From Dactylosporangium fulvum (GTDB lineage Bacteria > Actinomycetota > Actinomycetes > Mycobacteriales > Micromonosporaceae): DNA of 64,000 nucleotides. Shown piece by piece: positions 8,367 to 15,915 of this stretch. Below the pieces are notes generated by a model. That model was given only the letters and a program-made list of their open reading frames with translations, searched no databases and was not told where the DNA came from. The DNA is taken from the NCBI RefSeq assembly GCF_025137375.1, contig NZ_CP073720.1, forward strand, positions 7,898,501 to 7,962,500, in the 5' to 3' direction. Within the stretch, counting starts at the first letter, position 1. Every line of letters starts with the position of its first letter. Both the position numbers and the translations under genes were made by a program.

Positions 8367-8557
8367 CGACCCGCCCCTTCCGTCACGTACCGCATCCGCT
8401 CGCCGGGCCCGGCCGGTTGACGGGCGCCGCCGATCGCGATGCTGAGCATGAAGCCGATACGGTGCAGCGAGATCGCGACGCTCTCCAAGACCCGGGCCAC
8501 CTTGATCGCGCGCTCCAGCGCGATGGACACCACACGTCCATCGCCCTCGATGCCCAT
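8363..8557 (-). CDS. 64-residue hypothetical protein
   Basis: ATG 8557 preceded by GGAGGGGG is the likely start; a GTG at 8575 is also in frame. The product has an amphipathic to hydrophobic helical centre (ALERAIKVARVLESVAISLH, RIGFMLSIAIGG) and a charged tail (GERMRYVTEGAGR). It overlaps the next start by ATGA. It is the first gene of the coupled set that ends with the MFS transporter and an 80-residue protein. It could be a small membrane-associated protein or a peptide precursor; there is no Cys, and no Ser/Thr-rich core. Confidence 0.5.
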   Translation of the reverse strand: MGIEGDGRVVSIALERAIKVARVLESVAISLHRIGFMLSIAIGGARQPAGPGERMRYVTEGAGR

Positions 8558-9284
8558 GCTGGCCCCCTCCGACACGGCCGGCCGAAACGGTACAGCCAGC
8601 CTTCCGCAGGAGCATCGTGTCCCCTACGCCCTCGGTCTATGAGACGCCCTCAACCGGATCGTCCGTAATCACATTCATGGTGCCGCAACCCACGCCCACG
8701 TTTCCGTCCGACCTGCTGTGTCGCGTAAGTCGCTCTGCCACGGCGTCTCGCCTCACTTGAACCGGCGTCTACCCGCCCCGCCTCCGGCTTGTGAGGCCTC
8801 CCACCGCCGAATGTGGGTACTCAGGGCGTCGGCACGTCGCTGTGTTCGTCGCCGAAGAGCGCCACATCTGGCGACCAGTGCGCAACCACAGCAAACCCTG
8901 ACTGCGGTAGTTTCGGGCGCCGTCGAGGCACCTGCTCACCATGATGCAGGCGCTGACGCTCGGAGCCGCGACGCGCCCGCATCCCACAACTCGGCCAACA
9001 TCGGGGTCCACCGGACCTCCGAGTCCAGACGTGGTCCAACCCAAGCACGCGGATCACGTCCACCGGACAGGTGAAGACGATCAGCGGATCAGCCATTGAT
9101 CGTCAGTCCCGGTCGGCCGATCGGGGCCAGACCCTTGCCATCGTTGCTGGAATCGACGACCGTTACGAGCACGAGTGAGTGTGCGAGCACGTATCCCGAG
9201 CGCTGATACGTCAAATCTGCACCACTACGACTTGACAGCGGCATGCAACAATTTGAGTTGGCTGATATGGCGAAGAGAGGTGCC
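8558..9284. other. intergenic region without assignable gene
   Basis: About 700 bases with only short, overlapping open frames on both strands. A minus-strand frame from ATG 9096 begins MADPLIVFTCPVDVIRVLGL and might be the start of a decayed gene, but it soon loses protein-like character. A TTGACA at 9231-9236 lies about 50 bases upstream of the first RHIM-motif gene, but no matching -10 box is evident. Confidence 0.4.
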
Positions 9285-9662
9285 GTGACCGGAGTTGAAT
9301 TGATCATCGGGGCACTGGCGGCAGGCTCAGCCGCAGGTATTGCAAACACCGCCGGCAACGCAATTGGGGACGCTTACAGCGCCTTGAAGGCCCTCTTGAC
9401 TCGACGTTTGAGTACCAGAAGTGGCGCTGACGCCGCTTTAGAGTCCGGGGCGGCCGACCTGAGCGCATGGCGGGCTCGTCTAGGTGCCGAGCTGATCAGA
9501 TCAGGCGCGGCCGATGACCAGCGGGTCCTGGAAGCCGCCCGGCAGCTACTTGATCTACTGGACGCCACTGGCATGCCGGACGGGAGGCATCACGTCGACC
9601 TGCGAATGGCAAAAGGCGTGCAGGTCGGAAACTACAACACGCAGAACAACGCCTTCTCCTGA
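9285..9662 (+). CDS. small protein with C-terminal RHIM-like amyloid motif
   Basis: About 125 residues from GTG 9285 (AGAGAGG four bases upstream); in-frame ATGs at 9267 and 9243 are alternatives. The N-terminal part is a small hydrophobic helix followed by helices (GIANTAGNAIGDAYSALKAL, LSAWRARLGAELI, VLEAARQLLDLLD). From memory this resembles a domain seen in actinobacterial proteins that end in a Q-V-G-x-x-N-T-Q motif. The last residues are GVQVGNYNTQNNAF, matching the RHIM pattern (V-Q-V-G-x-x-N), which forms functional amyloid in necroptosis and in bacterial NLR-type signalling. The next gene, 13 bases on, carries the same motif near its N-terminus, so the two products probably assemble together. 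Codon use is less GC-biased than neighbours, suggesting transfer. Confidence 0.75.
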   Translation: MTGVELIIGALAAGSAAGIANTAGNAIGDAYSALKALLTRRLSTRSGADAALESGAADLSAWRARLGAELIRSGAADDQRVLEAARQLLDLLDATGMPDGRHHVDLRMAKGVQVGNYNTQNNAFS

Positions 9663-9675
9663 CCGAGCTGACGGC

Positions 9676-10698
9676 ATGTACGACGGAGACCTCAGCAAGC
9701 CCGCATACGTACCGACGGTTGACGCCTTAAACGCCCAAGGTATGCAGGTCGGCTTCGGCAACACGCAGAACAACGTCTACAACATCACACCAGCATCGGC
9801 CGAGGCGTCGCCAGCAACCGATGAACCGTCTAGCGAGGACAACCAGACTACAGCGGGTAAAGGCGTTGGTGTTGCGGCCTTCGTCATACTGCTCGTGATA
9901 CTCGGCTGTTATAACATGATCAAAGACTCGCCCGAGCCAAAACCATCCTTTCCCTCGGAAAACGGGCAGCGGCCCGAGGGCTCCAATGACCAAGCCGTAC
10001 TGGGCGCAGCCCTGGACGCGCTCCGCTCATGCGTCAAAGCTCCGGTACTTAAGCCAGTACACTGCCCCCAGCAGATTAACGACTTCAACGCGGACAATGC
10101 CGCCGACGTAGCATGGCGGCTTCATGGAGACCCCAGCGACGGGGCCCGAGTCGTCTTCAATGGCGAGGAAGGCCGCTTCCACGTCCTGGGAACCGCAGTC
10201 ATGACCGTTTCCTATAAAGAGGCGCCAAACCAGCCTCGATTCAGACTTAGGATCGTTCACTATTGGGCGCGAATTGAATGGACAAACAACCAGCCAAGAC
10301 TGGCAGAGATCCGCGCATATGACGACTCACCCCGGCCGGAAACCAACAAGCGGAACCCTTACGTCCCGGACGATGTAGCGTTTCCCTTGGTAGAACAGGC
10401 TTTCCAGACTTGCGCCGCGGCCAAGTCATCCCCAATGACACCCGAGTGCCCCGCCAGCAAGAACCCCATCCAGTCCAACAAGGCAGAATGGAAGCTGAAC
10501 GGCAGTCCGCTGGTCAATGCCCATGCCACATTCGACTCACCCTCCGGCCTGATTCACGTAACAGGCAACTACTCCATCACGGTGGTATACAAACTTTGGC
10601 TCTCAGGTACTACGTCTCAGACGGAAACTGGCCAGTACGACGCCGTGCTCTCCGTTGACGACGGAAAGCCCGTTGTATTGAGAATTCAGAAGCCATGA
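9676..10698 (+). CDS. membrane protein with N-terminal RHIM-like motif and two repeated ectodomains
   Basis: 340 residues from ATG 9676. Residues 22-35 are GMQVGFGNTQNNVY, nearly the same as the end of the preceding protein and similar in nucleotide sequence too. A linker rich in Ser, Glu and Thr (37-60) leads to one membrane helix (62-80, VGVAAFVILLVILGCYN), so the motif should face the cytoplasm and the rest the outside. The ectodomain looks like a tandem repeat: each half has a Cys pair (Cys119/Cys130 and Cys246/Cys258, both followed by Pro or Pro-Ala) and the pattern W-x-L-x-G then G-x-x-H-V-x-G then T-V-x-Y-K. I do not know the fold. Together with the upstream gene it looks like a membrane sensor plus partner joined by an amyloid motif; this is inference. 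Confidence 0.75.
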   Translation: MYDGDLSKPAYVPTVDALNAQGMQVGFGNTQNNVYNITPASAEASPATDEPSSEDNQTTAGKGVGVAAFVILLVILGCYNMIKDSPEPKPSFPSENGQRPEGSNDQAVLGAALDALRSCVKAPVLKPVHCPQQINDFNADNAADVAWRLHGDPSDGARVVFNGEEGRFHVLGTAVMTVSYKEAPNQPRFRLRIVHYWARIEWTNNQPRLAEIRAYDDSPRPETNKRNPYVPDDVAFPLVEQAFQTCAAAKSSPMTPECPASKNPIQSNKAEWKLNGSPLVNAHATFDSPSGLIHVTGNYSITVVYKLWLSGTTSQTETGQYDAVLSVDDGKPVVLRIQKP

Positions 10699-11228
10699 TA
10701 TAGGCGATCTATTAAAACGAGACCTTCGTCTGCCTGCCGTTCCCCTCGCATAGCTGACCCACCCGACTCTCCGGACAGCACCAGCACGAGCGCCCGCCAA
10801 TCGCGTCCTTGAAGCCGGTGTCACCGCCGGGAAGACCCGCACTGCAGCCCAAGGCGGTGGCCTCCGCGACCAGGGCCCGCACCAGGCAGAGCCCTCAGGC
10901 TCGCCTTCGCCGACACCTTCAGCCCTCCGGCCACTGCTGTAGGGCGACCACGACCAGGTGCGGATCTTGTAGGTCGGCCGGAATGGACACCGCAGGTCGC
11001 GCCGGCTGCGGAAGCGGAGCAGCATCGGCGGTTAGCAGTTCGATGACCAGGCCACCGAGGCAGTACTGGCCAATGAAACAGCCGCAAAGTCGGGCGATCA
11101 CGTCATCGTCGAATGTTTGCCGCCGGATCGCCTCGCCGTCGATACGACCTACAGCCCAGTCACGCTGCGGCGGCGAGCAGGCTCATCGTCCGGGCGTCGA
11201 CGGCCGCCGCTCCGTAAGCGTTCGCGAT
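10699..11228. other. intergenic region with one possible gene fragment
   Basis: No full gene is evident. On the minus strand (about 10919-11170) one frame looks like protein: RDWAVGRIDGEAIRRQTFDD, CGCFIGQYCLGGLVIELLTA and HLVVVALQQWPEG before a stop. There is no good start codon (GTG 11101 would give 60 residues) and no ribosome-binding site, so it is more likely a piece of a lost gene than a working one. I do not recognise it. Confidence 0.35.
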
Positions 11229-12239
11229 CTAGGCGATCCTTTTTGCACTCATCAGCGTCAGGGTGTCCACGACCCGGTTAGCGAAGCCCCACTCGTTGTC
11301 GTACCAGCCGACGACCTTCACGTGCCGCCCGTCGACCCTGGTCAGCGCCGAGTCGAAGATGCACGACGCCGGATCGCCGACGATGTCGGCGCTGACGATG
11401 GGGTCGGAGCAGTACGACAGGATGCCCTTGAGCGAACCCTCGGCCGCCTCCCGGTAGGCCTCCAGCACGGTGTCGCGCGTCACCTCGGTCTCGACGGTCG
11501 CGTTGAGCTCGACCAGCGAGCCGACCGGGACCGGCACTCGGATCGAGTCGCCGGACAGCCGCCCGGCCAGGCCCGGCAGGACGAGCCCGATCGCCTTGGC
11601 GGCGCCGGTGGTGGTCGGCACGATGTTCACCCCGGCGGCCCGGGCCCGGCGCGGGTCCCGGTGCGGGCCGTCCTGGAGGTTCTGCTCCTGGGTGTACGCG
11701 TGCACGGTGGTCATGAACCCGTGCTCGATCCCGGCCAGCCCGTCGAGCACGGCGGCGAGCGGCGCGAGCGCGTTGGTGGTGCAAGAGGCGTTCGACACGA
11801 TCGTGTGGCGGTACGGGTCGTACGCCTCGGTGTTCACGCCGTACGCGAGCGTCACGTCGGCCCCGGCCGAGGGCGCGCCGACAAGCACCCGCTCGGCGCC
11901 GGCTTCGAGGTGTGCGCGGGCCGCGTCGGCGGCGGTGAACCGGCCGGTGGTCTCGAGCACGATGTCGACGCCGAGCTCGGCCCAGGGCAGCTTGAGCGGC
12001 TCGCGCTCGGCGAGCGCCCGGATACGCCGCCCGTCGACGAGCAGGTCGTCTCCTTCGACCGCGACCGGGCGCCCGATCCGCCCGAGCGTGGTGTCGTACT
12101 TCAACAGCTGCGCCAACGCCGCCGGCGCCGCGAGATCGTTGACGGCGACGACTTCGAGGTCGCTGTCGCGCTCGACGATCGCGCGCAGCACGCCGCGCCC
12201 GATGCGCCCAAACCCGTTGATGGCAATTCGTCCAGACAT
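11229..12239 (-). CDS. gap: glyceraldehyde-3-phosphate dehydrogenase
   Basis: A 336-residue NAD-dependent GAPDH of glycolysis, oxidising glyceraldehyde 3-phosphate with phosphate. The Rossmann start AINGFGRIGRGVLRA, the NAD-specific N34-D35 (AVNDLAAP), the catalytic Cys153 in SNASCTTNALAP and the phosphate-site TTTGAAKAIGLVLPGL are all present; the C-terminal WYDNEWGFANRVVDTL is canonical. ATG 12239 starts the protein exactly at MSGRIAINGFG. It stands alone rather than in the usual gap-pgk-tpi operon, so it may be a second paralogue in the genome. The gene before it on this strand is an AraC regulator 25 bases away. Confidence 0.96.
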   Translation of the reverse strand: MSGRIAINGFGRIGRGVLRAIVERDSDLEVVAVNDLAAPAALAQLLKYDTTLGRIGRPVAVEGDDLLVDGRRIRALAEREPLKLPWAELGVDIVLETTGRFTAADAARAHLEAGAERVLVGAPSAGADVTLAYGVNTEAYDPYRHTIVSNASCTTNALAPLAAVLDGLAGIEHGFMTTVHAYTQEQNLQDGPHRDPRRARAAGVNIVPTTTGAAKAIGLVLPGLAGRLSGDSIRVPVPVGSLVELNATVETEVTRDTVLEAYREAAEGSLKGILSYCSDPIVSADIVGDPASCIFDSALTRVDGRHVKVVGWYDNEWGFANRVVDTLTLMSAKRIA

Positions 12240-12264
12240 GCGGTAATCGTGCCGGTTCACCCGA

Positions 12265-13290
12265 TCAGACGACAGCGGAAGGTTCGCCAGTCTCCGCAAG
12301 CATCGCGCCACTCGACCGCGTCTCTGCCGATATCGCGCCGCTCGGCCGTGCGAAGGTCTTGCGGTATTCGCTCGGCGACGTGCCCAGAATCCGCTGGAAG
12401 TGCAGCCGCAGGTTCGACCCGGTCCCGAGCCCGACCCGTGCCGCGATCTGCTCCACCCCGAGTCCGCTGCGCTCGAGCAACTCCCGCGCCCGGTCCACCC
12501 GCGCCCGCAGAATCCACTGCGTCGGCGTGTACCCGGTCTCCTCCACGAACCGCCGCGACAACGTCCGCGCCGACACGTTCGCGTTGCGAGCCAGATCCTC
12601 GAGCGCGAGCGGCTCGTCGAGCCGCTCCAGCGCCCACTGCCGAGTCGCCGCGAAGTGCTCGCCGACCGCCTCCGGCACGCTGCGCGGAATGTACTGCACC
12701 TGTCCCCCGCTGCGGTACGGCGCCGCCACGAGCCGCCGGGCCACATGATTGGCGAGCGCGACCCCGTGATCGCGGCGCACGAGATGCAGGCAGAGGTCGA
12801 TCCCGCTGGCCGCCCCGGCCGAGGTGAGCACCTCCCCCTCGTCCACGAACAGCACGTCCTCGTCGACGAGGATCGCGGGATGGCGCCGGGCCAGCTCACG
12901 CGTGTAATGCCAGTGCGTGGTGGCCCGCTTGCCGTCGAGCAGCCCGGTCGCGGCGAGCGCGAACGCCCCGGTCGAGATCGCGGCAAGCCGAACCCCGCGC
13001 GCGTGGGCAGCGCGGAGGGCGGCCACGACCTCGGCCGGCGGCTCCTCACGATCCGGATTCCGGTACCCGGGAATGAACACGGTATCGGCCGCATCGAACG
13101 CGTCGAGCCCCTCGGCCACGTGATACGCGAGCCCGTCTCCACCGGCCACGAGCCCGGGCGCGGCCCCGCACACGTGCACCGCATACGGCATGCTCGGCCG
13201 GTTGGTGAACACCTGCGCCGGAATGCCCACATCGAGCGGCTTGGCCCCGTCGAGCACGAGCACCACGACTCGATGAACCCCGTCAGCCAC
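12265..13290 (-). CDS. GlxA-family transcriptional regulator (DJ-1/PfpI plus AraC HTH)
   Basis: 341 residues from GTG 13290, with GGGGAGGGG just upstream. The N-terminal half (RVVVLVLDGAKPLDVGIPAQ, TVFIPGYRNPD, RLAAISTGAFALAATGLLDG) is a DJ-1/PfpI-like glutamine amidotransferase fold in which the usual nucleophile Cys position reads Thr (ISTGAF), so it is a ligand-binding rather than catalytic domain. The C-terminal third is an AraC/XylS double helix-turn-helix (LARNANVSARTLSRRFVEET, IAARVGLGTGSNLRLHFQRI). Such regulators respond to small metabolites. The adjacent gap gene on the same strand is an obvious candidate target, but no operator was identified. Confidence 0.88.
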   Translation of the reverse strand: MADGVHRVVVLVLDGAKPLDVGIPAQVFTNRPSMPYAVHVCGAAPGLVAGGDGLAYHVAEGLDAFDAADTVFIPGYRNPDREEPPAEVVAALRAAHARGVRLAAISTGAFALAATGLLDGKRATTHWHYTRELARRHPAILVDEDVLFVDEGEVLTSAGAASGIDLCLHLVRRDHGVALANHVARRLVAAPYRSGGQVQYIPRSVPEAVGEHFAATRQWALERLDEPLALEDLARNANVSARTLSRRFVEETGYTPTQWILRARVDRARELLERSGLGVEQIAARVGLGTGSNLRLHFQRILGTSPSEYRKTFARPSGAISAETRSSGAMLAETGEPSAVV

Positions 13291-13434
13291 GGCCGCCCCT
13301 CCCCTCACCCGTGCAGCCTCACACCGATGCAGGCCGGCACGACAGTGGCGTGAAAGCCACGTACCGCAAGTTTCCAGCCACGGCCGCGCCTGGACCGTCG
13401 AGCATGCCGTCATCGCCGGACTCGCCGCGGAGGA

Positions 13435-14124
13435 TCAGAGGCTTATCCGTACGGTCAGGAGCACGTACCAGAGGATCACGTTGACGACGACGGAAGCGGC
13501 GGCGGCGAGCACGGTGAGGCGCCATATCGTCGGCCGGTCGCGTATGCGGGTCAGGACGGCGACCGTGGCGACGGCGAGGACCAGCTGCGCCAGCGACGGG
13601 ACGAGCTTGGCCAGGCTGAACGGGTCCAGCGGCGCGTCCCAGACCGAGCTGTAGACGAGCGGGATGCTGATCGCCTCCCCGGACAGCAGGCCAAGGGTCG
13701 CACCGATCGCGGCCGAGCCCGGTGACGCCGGCGCGTGGCGGACGACGTGGCCCAGCCATCCCAGCGTGCCGCCACCGATGAATGCACCGGCGGTCCAGAA
13801 CACGACCGACCGGCCGACCGATCGCAGCCCGGCCATCGTCGCCATCCCGTCCGCGCTGCTCAACGCGTCGACGTACCAGCGTTGACCGGCGACGATGAGC
13901 AGGTAGTAGACGAACACGGCGATCGTGAGCGCTGCCGCACCGGCCACGATCGAGGACCTCGGCCGCCGCGTCGTGTACCCGGCGACGAGGGCGACGAGCC
14001 CCCAGGCGAATCCTGAGCTGAACAGCGGCGTGGCGTAGGGCGCCAGCGAGTCGTCCAGCAGATCGGGGAGGTACGCTGCGACGCCGAGGCCGGCACCGAG
14101 CGCCACGGGCAGCCGGGCATTCAC
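13435..14124 (-). CDS. DUF6518-like integral membrane protein
   Basis: 229 residues with about seven hydrophobic segments (for example LPVALGAGLGVAAYLPDLLD, SIVAGAAALTIAVFVYYLLI, VVVNVILWYVLL). The overall pattern fits the small actinobacterial membrane proteins annotated DUF6518. No catalytic motif is visible. ATG 14124 follows directly after the TGA of an upstream degraded fragment (TGAATG), so it may once have been translationally coupled to that gene. Function unknown. Confidence 0.7.
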   Translation of the reverse strand: MNARLPVALGAGLGVAAYLPDLLDDSLAPYATPLFSSGFAWGLVALVAGYTTRRPRSSIVAGAAALTIAVFVYYLLIVAGQRWYVDALSSADGMATMAGLRSVGRSVVFWTAGAFIGGGTLGWLGHVVRHAPASPGSAAIGATLGLLSGEAISIPLVYSSVWDAPLDPFSLAKLVPSLAQLVLAVATVAVLTRIRDRPTIWRLTVLAAAASVVVNVILWYVLLTVRISL

Positions 14125-14310
14125 GCAGCGCTCTCCGCGTTCTCGGGGCAGTTCAGGTCGATGATCTGCCGGAAGTATCCGGTGTCGCCGTTGCCGACGT
14201 CGTCGAGTACCTTGTCACGCCGCTGCCGTTCGAGCGCGTCCGGGCCCCATCAGTAGTACGAGGACTGGCGCAGCTTCATCACCTCGGCGAGGGCGGCGTC
14301 CCTGGACGGG
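14125..14310 (-). pseudogene. C-terminal fragment of an unidentified gene
   Basis: Protein-like sequence RDAALAEVMKLRQSSYY is followed by a TGA and then, in a shifted frame, by WGPDALERQRRDKVLDDVG, TGYFRQIIDLNCPENAE and a stop touching the start of the DUF6518-like gene. Restoring one frame requires a small indel near 14250. No start or upstream part is visible on this strand; the 14310-14520 stretch shows nothing else. Family unknown. Confidence 0.45.
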
Positions 14311-14520
14311 GATCGGTCGCGGCGAGATAGGTCCGTGCCCACCCACCGATGAGGAATGAGACGCCTTCCTCGCCCACTTCGAGAAACGCATCGTCTCGAT
14401 CGGCACCTGCGCCCGAGCCTACTCCACCCAGCGCATCCACGAACATGCATGCGTTTCCGCAGATCGCCGGCCGAACTCCCCACGCGCCCGCCGGCACCAC
14501 TTCAGGCGCCGAGGCGTCAG

Positions 14521-15316
14521 TTAGCACGGCTTGCGCCCAGACCACACACCGGTAGTTCGTCGAAGGATCCGGTCATCTGAACCTAAGGCGAGCACGCGCG
14601 CACGGAACTCACGGCGATGCACGGCCGGTAGATCCTCGACAAACGCCCGATATCCGTGCGACATGACCCAGCGCCACAGGGTCTCACCGTCCGGGAAGTA
14701 CACGGCGACCTCCGCCCGGTCCTCACGCAGGTCCACGAAGCCGGCGTCGGTCAGCAGGTCTGCGGCGTCTACCGGCTGTCCCATGCTGCCCTCGGGCGGC
14801 AGATGACCGGCGAACTCCACGAACAACGCGTCGAGGCGCGCACCCAACGATCGGTTCTCGGCAGACGCTGGCCCAGCCGCTTGTCCGGTTCGGCTGCGCG
14901 CGCTGCCGCCCGTGAAGGCAAACCGTCCACCAGGCACAAGGACCCGGTACGCCTCCGCCACACCAACTGCCGGACTGTCCAGGACATGGATGACGAACGA
15001 GGCTGCGACCAGGTCGAAGCTGCCGGTCCCGAAAGCCAGCGCCTGAGCGTCCATCAGGCACACGCGTGCGGCAGGGGTACGACGCGGCGAGCCGACCGAC
15101 CATCGCCGGTGCCGCGTCAACGGCCGTAACCACACAACCGCGATCCAGAGCCGGCCCCGTCAGGGCGCCTCGACCAGCACCAAGATCGAGGAACCGACAG
15201 CCCACGGGCGGGGCCAGGGCCGCGATGATCGCCGCGCCGTACTCGGCGAAGAACGGAACGACGTCGTCATATTCCGCAGCGACTCGGTCAAACAGCTGCC
15301 AGGTCGGACCAATCAC
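14521..15316 (-). pseudogene. class I SAM-dependent methyltransferase, frameshifted
   Basis: The first part (GTG 15316: FDRVAAEYDDVVPFFAEYGA, FLDLGAGRGALTGPALDRG, VVTAVDAAPAMVGRL) carries SAM motif I and the acidic loop. The second part continues in another frame: ARVCLMDAQALAFGTGSFDL, VIHVLDSPAVGVAEAYRVLV, PGGRFAFTGG and a normal C-terminal region to GVWSGRKPC. The break is a one-base change near 15075. If the frame were intact the protein would be about 265 residues, a normal UbiE/Methyltransf_11 type enzyme; substrate unknown. A sequencing error is possible. Confidence 0.7.
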
Positions 15317-15327
15317 AACGATCGATC

Positions 15328-15492
15328 ATGACGCCCACCTCTTCAACAGGCAACCGAATACTCGCCCCCGGCCCGCGGGAACTGGCCCGGCGGCAACGGG
15401 ACGGAATGGTGCTAACCCGCATCTTCGGCGTGATCTTCGCTGGGGCCGGCCTATTCGCGCTCTACGGCGCCTTCACCCTGCTGGATGGCTGA
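15328..15492 (+). CDS. 54-residue single-span membrane protein
   Basis: ATG 15328 opens a frame of 54 codons: a polar N-terminus (MTPTSSTGNRILAPGPRELA), a basic stretch RRQRDG and one membrane helix at about 29-50 (LTRIFGVIFAGAGLFALYGA), ending LLDG. Positive residues before the helix suit an N-in orientation. It is divergent from the methyltransferase with only 11 bases between starts, so promoters must lie inside the neighbouring genes, and there is no strong ribosome-binding site. The coding character is good but the gene is unproven. Confidence 0.45.
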   Translation: MTPTSSTGNRILAPGPRELARRQRDGMVLTRIFGVIFAGAGLFALYGAFTLLDG

Positions 15493-15554
15493 ACTGCTCG
15501 CAGTCGTGCCACGGCGAGGAGCAGGGCGCGAAGGGCCGAACGGCGAACGGGGCT

Positions 15555-15740
15555 GCGCAATGACTGCCACTTGCGGTGCGGCGGCGCCCTCCCCACCGCC
15601 ATCTTCTCTTGCGTGATGGCCCAGCTTGTCAAGGTCGCTCGTCCAGTAGGGCGCTCCACCTCGACAAGCTGGGCCCATCACGAGAACCTGGCACCGGTGA
15701 GGGCGCCGCCGCTGTGTGCGGGTGGCCTCGGCGACAATCG
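15555..15740. repeat. long imperfect inverted repeat (MITE-like or giant hairpin)
   Basis: Two arms of about 75 bases face each other around a spacer of about 32 bases. The inner arms are nearly perfect: GTGATGGCCCAGCTTGTC at 15613-15630 against GACAAGCTGGGCCCATCAC at 15663-15681 (one extra base). Further out, GCGGCGGCGCCCTC near 15579-15592 pairs with GAGGGCGCCGCCGC near 15699-15712, with weaker matches beyond. No open gene with support overlaps it. It could be a non-autonomous transposable element or a strong bidirectional hairpin between convergent or decayed genes. Confidence 0.6.
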
Positions 15741-15745
15741 CGTCG

Positions 15746-15761
15746 TGACACGTACGTGTCA
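15746..15761. promoter_or_regulatory. 16-bp perfect palindrome, possible operator
   Basis: TGACACGTACGTGTCA is a perfect 16-base palindrome located just right of the long inverted repeat. It has the size and symmetry of a dimeric repressor site (TetR or GntR type). The nearest gene ends are the hypothetical gene stop at 15916 and the 54-residue gene stop at 15492, so no obvious promoter is beside it; its role is unclear. Confidence 0.4.
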
Positions 15762-15915
15762 ACGTTCGCGACAGGCTATACCGGTCACGCCTGACAGCGG
15801 TTGCGGATCAGCGACCGGATCGTTCCCCGATGTGGCGCCACCGATCATTCCGCAAGCGCTGCCAAATCGGGGTTGATCCGGCGTCAGCGCGGCATCAGCC
15901 AGAGCCGTTGACCCG

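Noticed and set aside
11229..13232. A single 667-residue minus-strand frame covering gap and part of the AraC regulator
   Set aside because: It is a frame that reads through an unrelated antisense stretch of the GlxA-type gene. GAPDH clearly starts at ATG 12239 and the regulator is read in another frame.
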